The notes under the pieces were generated by a model. That model had not been told where the DNA came from and searched no databases. It saw nothing but the letters and a program-made list of their open reading frames with translations. The position numbers and the translations under genes were made by a program. DNA of 64,000 nt, from contig NC_015138.1 of assembly GCF_000176855.2 (NCBI RefSeq), positions 2,418,001 to 2,482,000 on the forward strand, written 5' to 3'. This document shows, piece after piece, positions 41,790 through 52,513 of the stretch. Each line of letters opens with the position of its first letter. Positions within the stretch are counted from its first letter, which is position 1. The stretch comes from Paracidovorax avenae ATCC 19860 (GTDB taxonomy: Bacteria; Pseudomonadota; Gammaproteobacteria; Burkholderiales; Burkholderiaceae_C).

Positions 41790-44360
41790 ATGCGGTTGCG
41801 ACAGCGGAAAGCAGGATCCTGGATGCGTTGGGGCGCCGTGGCGGCGGTAGCGCTCACGTTGCTGGGCGGCGCAGTGGTGGCGTGTTATGTGCAGAGCCGC
41901 TTCCCGGCGCTCGATGGCCGGCTCTCCGCGCCCGGGCTCGTGGAGCCTGTAGAGGTCCGGCGCGACCCCTCCGACGTCACCCACATCCATGCCGCCTCCG
42001 CGCAGGACGCCTGGTTCGCCATGGGCTACGTGCATGCGCAGGAGCGCGCCTGGCAGCTGGAGTTCAACCGCCGCCTCATGCACGGGCAGCTGTCCGAACT
42101 GTTCGGCCCCGCCGCGCTGGACACCGACAGGCTGATGCGCGCGCTGGACATCATGGGCACCGCACGCCGCCAGTACGCCGGCCTGCCGGCCCCGGCGAAG
42201 GAGGCGCTGCAGGCCTATGCCCGTGGCATCGGCAGCTTCCACCGCAGCGGGCGGGCGCTGCCGCCGGAATTCCTGCTGCTGGGCGTACCGCCCCTGGACG
42301 GAAAGGATGGCCGCGACGCCTGGACCCCCGAGGACAGCGTGGGCTGGGCACTGATGATGGCGCTGGACATGGGCGGCAACTGGGGCCAGGAGTTCACGCG
42401 CCTCTCGCTCGCCCAGTCGCTGGACACCGACCGCCTGTGGCAGCTGCTGCCCCCGTATCCCGGCGAGCCGCCGGCCACCCGCGTGGACCTGGCGGCGCTC
42501 TACCGGGGCATGGGCATCTACCGCGGCGCAGGGCAGGGCGCTGCCGCCGCGGCCACGCCCCCGGGCACATCCGCGGCGGCCTCCACCGCCATGCCCGGCA
42601 TGGTGGCGGCCCTGGCGGGCGACGGTACGCGGCAATGGCTGGAATGGTCGCGCGCGCTGGTGAGCGATGCGGGCACCAACGAAGGCAAGGGCAGCAACAA
42701 CTGGGTGGTGGCCGGCTCGCGCACCGCCAGCGGCAAGCCGCTGCTGGCCAACGATCCCCACCTGGGCCTCTCGGCACCCGCCATCTGGTACTACGCTGCC
42801 CTGCATGCGCCGGAAGGCCGCGCCGCCGACGGCGCGCGCATCCCTCCCCTGGAAGTGGTGGGCGCAACCCTGCCGGGCCTGCCCTTCGTGGTGCTGGGCC
42901 GCACCGCGGGCGTGGCCTGGGGCTTCACCAACACCAGCCCCGACGTGCAGGACCTCTACATCGAACGGATCGATCCGGAAAACCCGCACCGCTACCGCAC
43001 GCCCGACGGCTGGGCGGCATTCACGGAGCGCCAGGAGACCATCCGCGTCAAGGGCCAGCCCGACGTGGCGGTCACGCTGCGCGCCACCCGGCACGGCCCG
43101 GTGCTGAGCGACGTGGTCGAATCCCATGGCCGCGTGCTGGACCTGCATCGCGCCGTGCTCGCACTGCGCTGGAGCGCCCTGGATGCCGACAACCGCACCG
43201 TGCTGGCCGGCTTGCGCCTGAACCATGCGCGCAACGTGGAAGAGCTTTTCGATGCCCTGTCGGACTACCACTCGCCCATGCAGAACGTCGTGGCCGCCGA
43301 CACCGCGGGCCGCATCGCCTTCAAGGCCGTCGGGCGCGTGCCCGTGCGCGCCCCAGGCAACGACCTGAACGGCGTGGCGCCGGCCCCTGGCTGGGACGCG
43401 CGCTACGACTGGCAGGGCTGGCTGCCCTATGCCGAGACGCCGCAGGACGACGGCGCGGCCCGGGGCTGGATCGCCACCGCCAATCAGCGCATCACGCCCG
43501 AGGGCTATCCGCATTTCCTGACCCAGGACTGGGCGCTGCCCTACCGGCACGACCGCATCGCGCAGCAACTCGAAGCCGCCGGCAAGATCGACATGGCCGG
43601 CATGCAGCGCCTGCAGGGCGATGTCGTCTCCCTCGCCACCCGCCGCCTGCTGCCCTACCTGCAGCGCGCGCTGGCGGGGCATCCGCATCCTCTGGCCGGC
43701 GCTGCGGCCGCGCAACTGCAGGGATTCGACGGCGCCATGCGCGCCGACCGGGCCGCCCCGCTGGTCTTCGCCGCCTGGGTGGACGAACTGGCCCGCGGCA
43801 CCATCGGCGCGCGCCTCGGCGCCGAGCGCTTCGCCGCCACCTATGGCAGGCGCGACTACCGAGCGGGCCTGGAAGGCATCCTCGAGCGCAACGACGCGTG
43901 GTGGTGCCAGCCTGCCGGCTGCGAAAGGCAGTCCGCCGACGCCCTGGGCCGCGCGCTGGACCGGCTGGCCGCGCTGCAGGGGCCCGACCCCGCCCGCTGG
44001 CAGTGGGGCCGCGCCCACCCGGCCCTGAGCGTGCACCGGCCTTTCGGCAGCGTGCCGGCGCTGGCGCGGTTCTTCGACGTGCAGGTGCCGTCACCCGGCG
44101 ATGCCTATACGGTCAATGTCGGGCAGTACGACCTCGGCAAGAAGGACGGGCCCTTCGTGAACCGGCATGCCGCGTCGCTGCGGGCAGTCTATGACCTGTC
44201 GGACCTGGAGGCCTCGCGCTTCATTTACCAGACGGGGCAGAGCGGGCTGGTGTTTTCGCCGCGGTATCGGGATATGCGGTGGGAATGGGTGGAGGGGGGG
44301 TATCGGGCGTTGCAGTTGCGGCCGTCCCGCTGGCCGCACATGCTGAAGCTGCTGCCTTGA
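41790..44360 (+). CDS. penicillin-acylase-family Ntn hydrolase
   Basis: 856 residues. An N-terminal membrane anchor or signal (RWGAVAAVALTLLGGAVVACY) is followed by the alpha segment with ALDIMGTARR and HIHAASAQDAWFAMGYVHAQER. The autocatalytic site is Ser in NEGKGSNNWVVAG (beta subunit N-terminus), then KPLLANDPHLGL, ATLPGLPFVVLG and AWGFTNTSPDVQDLY. The family includes penicillin G acylase, cephalosporin acylase and acyl-homoserine-lactone acylases (QuiP, PvdQ). The substrate is unknown; AHL or a lipid-linked amide are both plausible. The alpha/beta spacer contains an Ala-rich loop (GQGAAAAATPPGTSAAAS). Confidence 0.93.
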   Translation: MRLRQRKAGSWMRWGAVAAVALTLLGGAVVACYVQSRFPALDGRLSAPGLVEPVEVRRDPSDVTHIHAASAQDAWFAMGYVHAQERAWQLEFNRRLMHGQLSELFGPAALDTDRLMRALDIMGTARRQYAGLPAPAKEALQAYARGIGSFHRSGRALPPEFLLLGVPPLDGKDGRDAWTPEDSVGWALMMALDMGGNWGQEFTRLSLAQSLDTDRLWQLLPPYPGEPPATRVDLAALYRGMGIYRGAGQGAAAAATPPGTSAAASTAMPGMVAALAGDGTRQWLEWSRALVSDAGTNEGKGSNNWVVAGSRTASGKPLLANDPHLGLSAPAIWYYAALHAPEGRAADGARIPPLEVVGATLPGLPFVVLGRTAGVAWGFTNTSPDVQDLYIERIDPENPHRYRTPDGWAAFTERQETIRVKGQPDVAVTLRATRHGPVLSDVVESHGRVLDLHRAVLALRWSALDADNRTVLAGLRLNHARNVEELFDALSDYHSPMQNVVAADTAGRIAFKAVGRVPVRAPGNDLNGVAPAPGWDARYDWQGWLPYAETPQDDGAARGWIATANQRITPEGYPHFLTQDWALPYRHDRIAQQLEAAGKIDMAGMQRLQGDVVSLATRRLLPYLQRALAGHPHPLAGAAAAQLQGFDGAMRADRAAPLVFAAWVDELARGTIGARLGAERFAATYGRRDYRAGLEGILERNDAWWCQPAGCERQSADALGRALDRLAALQGPDPARWQWGRAHPALSVHRPFGSVPALARFFDVQVPSPGDAYTVNVGQYDLGKKDGPFVNRHAASLRAVYDLSDLEASRFIYQTGQSGLVFSPRYRDMRWEWVEGGYRALQLRPSRWPHMLKLLP

Positions 44361-44367
44361 CACTCGG

Positions 44368-44393
44368 GCGCTCCCCCCTGCAAGGGGGAGCGC
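44368..44393. terminator. symmetrical hairpin between convergent acylase and acyl-CoA dehydrogenase genes
   Basis: A ten-pair stem GCGCTCCCCC (44368-44377) with GGGGGAGCGC (44384-44393) around CTGCAA. There is no T run on either side. Probably a bidirectional termination or mRNA-end element. Confidence 0.6.
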
Positions 44394-44415
44394 TGCCATC
44401 CACCGGCGCAGCAAC

Positions 44416-45690
<1,275 letters not shown>

Positions 45691-45761
45691 CGCGGTGTCT
45701 CCGGTTGAAATCGGGCCGCGCGGGTGCGCGGAAAGAGGGCAGCGGGCGTGCCTGCCGGCGC

Positions 45762-46847
45762 CTACATGCGCTGCGCGAATCCCCAGGCCATCTCGGCCAG
45801 GGGCCGGGCGCCTTCGCCCGAGGCGCGCGCCTGGGCGCTGGACGCGGTGCCGTCCTCCACGCGCTTGGCGATGCCCTGCAGGATGGAGGCGAGGCGGAAC
45901 AGGTTGTAGGCGAGGTAGAAGTTCCAGTCCGCGCGCAGCGCTTCGGGCGTGCCGAAGCCGGTGCGCTCGCAGTAGCGGCGGATGTATTCGTCTTCGGTGG
46001 GGATGCCCAGCGCGGCGTGGTCCAGGCCGCCGATGCCGCGGAACATGCCGGGCGGGATGTGCCAGGCCATGCAGTGGTAGCTGAAATCCGCGAGCGGGTG
46101 CCCGAGGGTGGAGAGCTCCCAGTCGAGCACGGCGATCACGTGCGGCTCGGTGGGGTGGAACATCAGGTTGTCGAGCCGGAAGTCGCCGTGCACGATGGAG
46201 ACGCGGCTTTCGTCGCGCGCGCTGGCGGGCATGTGGGCCGGCAGCCACTCCATGAGCCGGTCCATGGCCTCGATGGGCTGCGTGATGGAGGCCACGTACT
46301 GTTTGCTCCAGCGGCCGATCTGCCGCTCGAAGTAGTTGCCCGGCTTGCCGTAGCCCGCGAGGCCGCGCTCGGCGAAGGGCACGGTGTGCAGGGCCGCGAT
46401 CACGCGGTTCATCTCGTCGTAGATGGCCCCGCGCCCGGCAGGGTCCATGTCCGGCAGGGCCTGGTCCCACATCACGCGGCCCTGCAGGAACTCCATGATG
46501 TAGAAGGCGCGCCCGATCACGGATTCGTCCTCGCACAGCGCGAACATGCGCGGCACCGGCACGCCGGTGCCGGCCAGCCCGCCCATCACCTGGAACTCGC
46601 GCTCCACGGCATGGGCCGAGGGCAGCAGTTTCGCCACCGGGCCGGGCTTGGCGCGCATCACGTAGCTGCGCGCGGGCGTGTTCAGCTTGAAGGTGGGGTT
46701 GGACTGCCCGCCCTTGAACATCTCCACCGCCAGCGGGCCCTCGAAGCCTTCCACATGCTCCGCCATCCAGGCCGAGAGGGCATCCGTGTCGAATGCATGC
46801 TGCTCGGAAACGGGGCGGGTGCCGGTGAAGTGTTCGTAAGAGGGCAT
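45762..46847 (-). CDS. APH-family phosphotransferase, ACAD10-like kinase
   Basis: 361 residues with the aminoglycoside-phosphotransferase fold: the substrate-side [15 protein letters not shown], the catalytic loop [16 protein letters not shown], and the metal-binding [18 protein letters not shown]. The name comes from the fold; antibiotic resistance is unlikely. The adjoining acyl-CoA dehydrogenase and the upstream Crp/Fnr regulator, enoyl-CoA hydratase and 3-hydroxyacyl-CoA dehydrogenase genes place it in acyl-CoA metabolism, probably phosphorylating a hydroxyacyl substrate. Confidence 0.9.
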   Translation of the reverse strand: MPSYEHFTGTRPVSEQHAFDTDALSAWMAEHVEGFEGPLAVEMFKGGQSNPTFKLNTPARSYVMRAKPGPVAKLLPSAHAVEREFQVMGGLAGTGVPVPRMFALCEDESVIGRAFYIMEFLQGRVMWDQALPDMDPAGRGAIYDEMNRVIAALHTVPFAERGLAGYGKPGNYFERQIGRWSKQYVASITQPIEAMDRLMEWLPAHMPASARDESRVSIVHGDFRLDNLMFHPTEPHVIAVLDWELSTLGHPLADFSYHCMAWHIPPGMFRGIGGLDHAALGIPTEDEYIRRYCERTGFGTPEALRADWNFYLAYNLFRLASILQGIAKRVEDGTASSAQARASGEGARPLAEMAWGFAQRM

Positions 46848-46896
46848 GGGCGGTGGTTCCGTGGCAGGTGGTGCGTTGGCGATGGGAAGGTCGGCG

Positions 46897-47616
46897 TCAG
46901 TGGTCGGCTTCGGCGATGCGCATCAGGACGTCACGATCGCGCACGACGAGGCCGCCCGGCTCGATGCGGATGGCGTCCTCGCGCTCCATGGCCTTCAGCT
47001 CCTGGTTCACGCGCTGGCGCGATGCGCCCAGCAGCTGCGCCAGTTCTTCCTGCGCCAGTTGCAGGCCGATGCGGATCTCGTCGCCCTGCGACAGGCTGGG
47101 GATGCCGTAGCTGCGCACGAGGTGCAGCAGCTGCTTGGCCAGCCGCGCGCGCAGCGGCAGGGTGTTGAGGTCTTCCACCAGGCCGTAGAGCTGGCGGATG
47201 CGCCGCGCATGCAGGCGCAGCATCGCTTCGTAGAACTCCACGTGCGTGGCCAGGATCTTGCGGAAATCCGCCTTGGCCACGCAGAGGATGGTGGTGTCCC
47301 CGTGCGCGTAGGCATCGTGCGTGCGCCGGTCCCCGTCGAAGATCGACACGTCGCCGAACCAGATGCCCGGCTCGACATACGTCAGCGTGATCTGCTTGCC
47401 GGAGATCGACGTGGAGCTCACGCGCACGGCGCCCTTCGCGCAGGCGATCCACTCCTCGGGCGGATCGCCGCGGGCGGCGATCAGGCCGCCATCCTTGAAG
47501 CGTTTGACGTAGGCGCATCGGAGTATGTCGTGCCGCAGCGAAGGGGAAAGGGAGGAAAACCAGCGACCGGTATTGATCGCCTCTCGTTCTTCGATGGTAA
47601 GAATGGGGTCGTCCAT
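46897..47616 (-). CDS. Crp/Fnr family transcriptional regulator
   Basis: 239 residues. An N-terminal cyclic-nucleotide-binding-like domain (IACAKGAVRVSSTSISGKQITLTYVEPGIWFGDVSIFDGD, about 55-100) joined by a long helix (VEFYEAMLRLHARRIRQLYG) to a C-terminal winged helix (LQLAQEELAQLLGASRQRVNQELKAMER; DNA-recognition helix about 190-210). No N-terminal Cys cluster, so not an oxygen-sensing Fnr. It lies 49 bases upstream of the phosphotransferase gene and is probably a local regulator of this cluster. Confidence 0.93.
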   Translation of the reverse strand: MDDPILTIEEREAINTGRWFSSLSPSLRHDILRCAYVKRFKDGGLIAARGDPPEEWIACAKGAVRVSSTSISGKQITLTYVEPGIWFGDVSIFDGDRRTHDAYAHGDTTILCVAKADFRKILATHVEFYEAMLRLHARRIRQLYGLVEDLNTLPLRARLAKQLLHLVRSYGIPSLSQGDEIRIGLQLAQEELAQLLGASRQRVNQELKAMEREDAIRIEPGGLVVRDRDVLMRIAEADH

Positions 47617-47766
47617 GGTCTGTCTTTTGCGTGACTGGAAGCGGGAGCATTGTCGCCCGCGGGACCGGGCCGCCCGGCGGCCGCGGGCCCGGGGATGTCG
47701 CGCGCGTGTCTGTGCGCGCCCGCGCCGTGCGGCGCGGGAGACGGCGAGGACCTGGCCGGGCCGCGC

Positions 47767-48546
47767 TCAGCGGTAGCGCGGCGCGCGCTTGTCCAGGAAG
47801 GCGGCGATGCCTTCGCCGGCGTTCGGGTGCTGCAGGTTGCGCACGAACTGGTCGCGCTCTTTCTCGAGCTGCCGGGCCAGCGTGTGCAGGGGCGCCTCCG
47901 AGAGCAACTCTTTGGTGCCGGCGATGGCGTTGGGCGCGCGGGCATTGAGCGTCTCGGCCAGGGCGAGCGCGCAGGCCAGCGCTTCCTGCGGGCGCGCCAG
48001 CCGGTTGACCACGCCCAGCGCATGCAGGCGTTCCGCGCCGATGCGCTCGCCGCACAGCAGCAGTTCGGCGGCAAGCTGGCGCGGCAGCGCCTGCGCGAGG
48101 CTCCAGCTCGCGCCGCCATCCGGCGACAGGCCGATGCCCGCGTAGGCCATCACGAAGACGGCATCGCGCGCGGCCACCACCATGTCGCAGGCCAGCGCCA
48201 GCGAGAATCCGGCGCCCGCGGCGGCGCCCTCCACGGCGGCGATGACCGGCTTGGGGTACGTGCGGATGGCCTCGATCCAGTGGTGCAGCCCTTCCACGGC
48301 GCGCCCCTGCGCCTCGGCACCCTGCTGCCGGAGCGCCTGCAGGCCTTTCAGGTCGCCGCCTGCGCAGAAGTGCCCTCCGGCGCCGGTGATGACGACGGAG
48401 CGCACTTCGGCCGTGCGCTCGGCGCCGTTGAGCGCTTCCACGCCGGCCGCGTAGATGGCGAAATCGAGCGCGTTGCGCATCTCCGGGTTGTGGATGGTCA
48501 GCACGAGGGTCTGGCCGTGGCTGGTGCTCTCGAGTCTTGCGGGCAT
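47767..48546 (-). CDS. enoyl-CoA hydratase/isomerase family protein
   Basis: 259 residues, crotonase superfamily. The oxyanion-hole motifs are GAGGHFCAGGDLKGLQ and EGAAAGAGFSLALACDMVV; IGLSPDGGASWSLAQALPR follows. The Asp in SPDGG takes the place of one of the classical hydratase glutamates, so the exact reaction (hydratase, isomerase or thioesterase) is open. It lies between the 3-hydroxyacyl-CoA dehydrogenase and Crp/Fnr genes and is probably transcribed with the former (57-base gap). Confidence 0.9.
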   Translation of the reverse strand: MPARLESTSHGQTLVLTIHNPEMRNALDFAIYAAGVEALNGAERTAEVRSVVITGAGGHFCAGGDLKGLQALRQQGAEAQGRAVEGLHHWIEAIRTYPKPVIAAVEGAAAGAGFSLALACDMVVAARDAVFVMAYAGIGLSPDGGASWSLAQALPRQLAAELLLCGERIGAERLHALGVVNRLARPQEALACALALAETLNARAPNAIAGTKELLSEAPLHTLARQLEKERDQFVRNLQHPNAGEGIAAFLDKRAPRYR

Positions 48547-48603
48547 GGGGGCGGGTTCCGGGCTGCGGGCGGTGGAGGGGAGGGCGGGGCGGCCGGGGGG
48601 CGG

Positions 48604-50124
48604 TCAGGCCTCTTCGTGGAGCAGGCTCAGCCCGATCGCGCCGCGGCGGCGCAACCAGGGGCTGGGGCGGTAGCGCGGGTCGCCATACACCGTCTGCAGG
48701 TTGAACAGCACCTCCAGCATGTTCGCCGGCCCCCAGCGGTTGCCCATGGCGAGCGGCCCCAGGGGATAGCCCAGGCCCAGCGTGACGGCCGATTCCAGGT
48801 CGGCGGGACTGCAGATGCCCTGCTGGCAGATGTCGCTGGCGATGTTCACGATCGTCGCCACCACGCGCTGCGTCACGAAACCGCCGCTGTCGCGGATCAC
48901 GCTCACGGCCTTGCCGTCGCGCGCGAAGAGGGCGTGCGCGGCATCGCGGATGTCGACGCGCGTGGCGGGGTTGGTGGCCAGCACGCGTCGGCGGGTGGCG
49001 GCGTCCTCCACCAGCATGTCGATGCCGATGGTGCGCGCCGGGTCCAGGCGTTCGACCACGGCCACGGTGGTAATGTCGAAGCCCAGCGGCGCCACGAGGG
49101 AGATCGCCTGCGGCGACGGGGACGTGCCGGTCTCGATCCGGGCGCCCAGGTCCTTGAGCAGCTGGAACACCTCGGCCCGCCGCGCGGCGCGCGACGACAC
49201 CCACACGGGCGGGATCTCCGCGACCGTGGGCACGGGCGGCTCGGCCGGTACCTGCGCCTGGCCGTCCACGTAGCGGTAGAAGCCTTCGCCGGTCTTGCGG
49301 CCGAGCAGCCCGGCGGCCAGCCGCTGCGCAGCCAGGGCGCTGGGGCGGTACCGCGGCTCTTCGTAATACTGCCGATAAACGGATTCCATGACCGGCTGCG
49401 AGACGTCGAGCGCGGTCAGGTCCATCAACTCGAACGGGCCCAGGCGGAACCCGACCTGGTCGCGCAGGATGCGGTCCACCGTGGCGAAGTCGGCCACGCC
49501 CTCGCTGACGATGCGCAGCGCTTCCGTGCCGAAGCCGCGCCCGGCGTGGTTGACGATGAATCCGGGCGTGTCCTGCGCGCGTACCGGGGTGTGGCCCATG
49601 GCGCGGGCGAGTCCGGAGAGCCGGTCGCACACCGCCGGGTCGGTCTTCAGGCCGGCGATGACCTCCACCACCTTCATGAGCGGGACGGGGTTGAAGAAAT
49701 GGAAGCCCGCCAGGCGTTCCGGATGCTTCAGCGCCGCGCCGATGGCCGTCACGGACAGCGAGGAAGTGTTGGTGGCAAGCACCGCCGCCTGCGGGACGAT
49801 GCGTTCGAGTTCGCTAAAAAGCGCCTGTTTGGCGTCCAGGCGCTCCACGATCGCTTCTATGATGAGGTGGCACCCGGCGAGATCCTGCAGCGCAGCGGCC
49901 GGAGCCAGCCGGCCGGCCAGCGCCGCGGCCTCGTCGCCGGAGATGCGGCCCTTGGCGGCGAGGCGTTCCCACTGCTGCTGGATGTTGCGTTGCGCGGTGT
50001 CGGCCGCGCCCGGCCGGTTGTCGAGCAGCAGCACCTGGCTGCCGGCCTGCGCCGCCATCTGGGCGATGCCCTGGCCCATGGCGCCCGTGCCTATGATGCC
50101 TACGATAGGGAAGGGGTTGGTCAT
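48604..50124 (-). CDS. 3-hydroxyacyl-CoA dehydrogenase (PaaH/PaaC-like)
   Basis: 506 residues, with two C-terminal 3HCDH domains as in PaaH-type proteins. The NAD site is VGIIGTGAMGQGIAQMAA at the N-terminus. ATNTSSLSVTAI, GFHFFNPVPLMKVVEVI, and DTPGFIVNHAGRGF (first) and RDSGGFVTQRVVATIVN (second) are the domain marks. It oxidises a 3-hydroxyacyl-CoA in beta-oxidation or in an aromatic pathway. First gene of the minus-strand cluster, starting 37 bases from the divergent fimV-like gene. CATAAT lies only eight bases before the ATG. Confidence 0.93.
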   Translation of the reverse strand: MTNPFPIVGIIGTGAMGQGIAQMAAQAGSQVLLLDNRPGAADTAQRNIQQQWERLAAKGRISGDEAAALAGRLAPAAALQDLAGCHLIIEAIVERLDAKQALFSELERIVPQAAVLATNTSSLSVTAIGAALKHPERLAGFHFFNPVPLMKVVEVIAGLKTDPAVCDRLSGLARAMGHTPVRAQDTPGFIVNHAGRGFGTEALRIVSEGVADFATVDRILRDQVGFRLGPFELMDLTALDVSQPVMESVYRQYYEEPRYRPSALAAQRLAAGLLGRKTGEGFYRYVDGQAQVPAEPPVPTVAEIPPVWVSSRAARRAEVFQLLKDLGARIETGTSPSPQAISLVAPLGFDITTVAVVERLDPARTIGIDMLVEDAATRRRVLATNPATRVDIRDAAHALFARDGKAVSVIRDSGGFVTQRVVATIVNIASDICQQGICSPADLESAVTLGLGYPLGPLAMGNRWGPANMLEVLFNLQTVYGDPRYRPSPWLRRRGAIGLSLLHEEA

Positions 50125-50132
50125 GGAGCGCG

Positions 50133-50138
50133 ATTATG
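50133..50138 (-). promoter_or_regulatory. -10 element of the 3-hydroxyacyl-CoA dehydrogenase gene, nearly leaderless
   Basis: CATAAT on the minus strand with an eight-base spacer to the ATG at 50124. It sits inside the 37-base gap to the divergent fimV-like gene, whose own promoter must overlap it or lie within one of the reading frames. Confidence 0.45.
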
Positions 50139-50161
50139 GCGGTGAGGGAGCAGGCGGCTTT

Positions 50162-52492
50162 ATGTGCAAGAATGAACCGAATAAGAATGCAACTATTGTG
50201 AAGATAAGTAACGCGATACTCGGAGCAAGTCTTTCCGCCCTGGCCACGGGGGCGTCGGCGTTGTCGCTGGGCGCCAGCCATGGCACGGTGGTGCTGGGTG
50301 CGCCGGTGGACCTCGTGTTCGACGTGCAGCCCGATCCGGGCAGCGATGTCGAGTCTTCCTGCGTGCGGGTGCGCCTCCTGTCCGGCGATACGGTCGTGCC
50401 GGACTCCAAGGTGCAGGTCACCCCGGTTCCTGCCACCGGCGGCCGGAACCCGGCCGTGCGCGTGCGTGCATTCATCACGGCGGACGAGCCGGTCGTCACC
50501 GCCGCGGTTTCCGCCGGCTGCAGCGGCGGCGTGACCCGCCGCTACACCTTCCTCGCGCAGCTGCCCGAAGCGGTGGCTGCGGCGTCACCGTCCGGCCCGG
50601 TGGATATCGGCAGGCTGGCCGGAGCGAGGGCTTCCGCCACAGGTTCGGCGGCTGGTGCTGCTACCCAGGGCATGGGCGGGCGGGGCCCTCGGGCCGCCGC
50701 CTCCGGTGCCGCGCCTTCCTCCGCGCCGCGCGCCAGCCGCCCGGCTGCTGCGGCGGCGCCTTCCTCTGCACCCCGGCCGCCGAGCCGCGCGCTGAAACCG
50801 GCACCCGTGGCCGCCGCATCGCCCGCGGCCGAGCGTGCCCGGCTGGTGATGGAACCCCTGGATGTCTGGCTGGACGGCCCGCTGCCGCTGCGCCAGTCGG
50901 CCGAACTGGCCCACGCCGCGGACACCACCTCCCCCGAGCAGCGCGCGCAGGCCGCGGCGCTGTGGAAGGCGCTCAACACCCCCGTGGAAGATGTGCAGCG
51001 CGCGGCCGGCCAGGTCGCGCAGCTCGAAGGGAGCGTGGCGACCGAGCGCGCCCGCGCCGCATCCGAGCGCGCCGCGGCGGCCGACCTGCGGCAACGGCTG
51101 GACAGCGCCGAGTCCGAGCGCTTCCCGGCCGTCCTGGTCTATGCGCTGGCGGGCCTGCTGGTGCTGCTGGCCTTGCTGGCCGCCTGGCTGTGGGGCCGCG
51201 CCCGCAGGGCATCGGCCTCCGCCTGGACCGAGGCCGTCGCGGCCAGCAGCCAGCCCCGGGAGCCCGGCGGCGAGCCGATGGCGCCGGACGGCTCCGCGCT
51301 GGCGACCCGGCCGCAGGCGGATGCACCCGCGGTCCGCCCGAAGCGTCAGCCCGTGATGCCCAGCCGGGCGTCGGCCTCCGCGGCCAGGGTGCCTCCGGTG
51401 GCGGCCGAGCCGACGGCTCCCGTGGCGGTTGCCGCCCCGGTCGAGCGGCCCGCCTTCCAGCTTCCCGCGTTCGCGGACTCCCTGTCCGGCGCGGTGCTGG
51501 TCGAGGGACCGGTGATGACGCGCAATGCGCCGCTGGCTCCCGAGCCCGCGGCCGCACCGGCTGCGCCAGTTCCTGCACCCGTCGTGGCGCCTGCGCCTGC
51601 CCCGGTGGCGGCGCCCGTGCCCGCCGCGATGCCCCGCATGGCAGGCCCGCAGCCCGAAGACCTGTTCGACATCCAGCAGCAGGCGGAATTCTTCGTGTCG
51701 GTGGGCGAGCACGACCAGGCCATCGCCGTGCTCAGGCAGCACATCGCCGCCCACGGGGATACCTCGGCGTTCGCCTACCTGGAACTGCTGCGGCTCTACC
51801 ACACGCTCGGCCGCGTGGAGGGCTTCCACCAGCTGCGCGAGCAGTTCTGTGCGCAGTTCAACGTCTCGGTTCCCGAGTTCGGCAACTTCCATCGCAGCGG
51901 CAAGACTCTGCAGGGCTACCCCGACGCCCTGGCGGCGATCGAGGCCGAATGGTCCTCGCCGGCCGTGCTCGGGGTGATCGAGGGATTCCTGTTTCGCCAG
52001 GCCGACGCGCCCAGGGCCATGCAGTTCGACCTGGCGGCCTTCGACGACCTGCTGCTGCTGCTGGCCATCGCACAGACCACGCCCGCCAGCGCCCGTGGCC
52101 CGGCGCCGCCGCGCCTGCGCACCACGCCGAACGAGATCCCCGCCGACGAAGTGCAGGCCGCTGCTGCGCCGGTCCGTGCCGCCAGCGCCGAGCCCGAGGA
52201 GGAACTGCGTTCGTTCGACACGCTCTCGGCGGGCCTGACCTGGGAATCACTGCCCGCGCCGCTGCCCCGGGCCCCGTCCACCGCGCCGTCTCCCCTGCAC
52301 GAAGACCCGGACGCGATGCTCGACATCGACCTGTCCGAGCCGCCCCACCTCACGCTCAGCGACCTGCCTCCGGTGCCGGTGACGCCGCCGCCCGCGCCCG
52401 GCCAGTCGGTGGGCTTCGGTATGGACGAGAAGATGGAACTGCGCCTGGAACTGGACGAGTTCGAGCGCAAGAACCGCACGCCCAAGGGCTGA
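50162..52492 (+). CDS. fimV: FimV-like inner-membrane protein with cytoplasmic TPR tail
   Basis: 776 residues. A signal sequence (AILGASLSALATGASALS) is followed by a FimV-like N-terminal domain (SLGASHGTVVLGAPVDLVFDV), a long Ala/Pro-rich linker, one transmembrane segment (VLVYALAGLLVLLALLAAWLWG, about 322-344), and a C-terminal half with a TPR motif (FFVSVGEHDQAIAVLRQHI). There is no LysM motif. FimV-type proteins organise type IV pili and polar complexes. The start is uncertain: an in-frame GTG 12 codons later is also possible. Its length and linker are longer than the average FimV. Confidence 0.8.
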   Translation: MCKNEPNKNATIVKISNAILGASLSALATGASALSLGASHGTVVLGAPVDLVFDVQPDPGSDVESSCVRVRLLSGDTVVPDSKVQVTPVPATGGRNPAVRVRAFITADEPVVTAAVSAGCSGGVTRRYTFLAQLPEAVAAASPSGPVDIGRLAGARASATGSAAGAATQGMGGRGPRAAASGAAPSSAPRASRPAAAAAPSSAPRPPSRALKPAPVAAASPAAERARLVMEPLDVWLDGPLPLRQSAELAHAADTTSPEQRAQAAALWKALNTPVEDVQRAAGQVAQLEGSVATERARAASERAAAADLRQRLDSAESERFPAVLVYALAGLLVLLALLAAWLWGRARRASASAWTEAVAASSQPREPGGEPMAPDGSALATRPQADAPAVRPKRQPVMPSRASASAARVPPVAAEPTAPVAVAAPVERPAFQLPAFADSLSGAVLVEGPVMTRNAPLAPEPAAAPAAPVPAPVVAPAPAPVAAPVPAAMPRMAGPQPEDLFDIQQQAEFFVSVGEHDQAIAVLRQHIAAHGDTSAFAYLELLRLYHTLGRVEGFHQLREQFCAQFNVSVPEFGNFHRSGKTLQGYPDALAAIEAEWSSPAVLGVIEGFLFRQADAPRAMQFDLAAFDDLLLLLAIAQTTPASARGPAPPRLRTTPNEIPADEVQAAAAPVRAASAEPEEELRSFDTLSAGLTWESLPAPLPRAPSTAPSPLHEDPDAMLDIDLSEPPHLTLSDLPPVPVTPPPAPGQSVGFGMDEKMELRLELDEFERKNRTPKG

Positions 52493-52513
52493 CGCGGTGC
52501 CTGCGGAGGCGGG

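Noticed and set aside
39702..44036. Very long open frame (1444 codons) on the minus strand
   Set aside because: It runs antisense to tadA, ldcA, cyclase and acylase genes. Its composition is the mirror image of their G+C-rich codons, with no family motif.
45762..46847. Aminoglycoside resistance gene
   Set aside because: The fold is right, but the context of acyl-CoA dehydrogenase, crotonase and regulator, and the ACAD10-like sequence, point to acyl-CoA metabolism.
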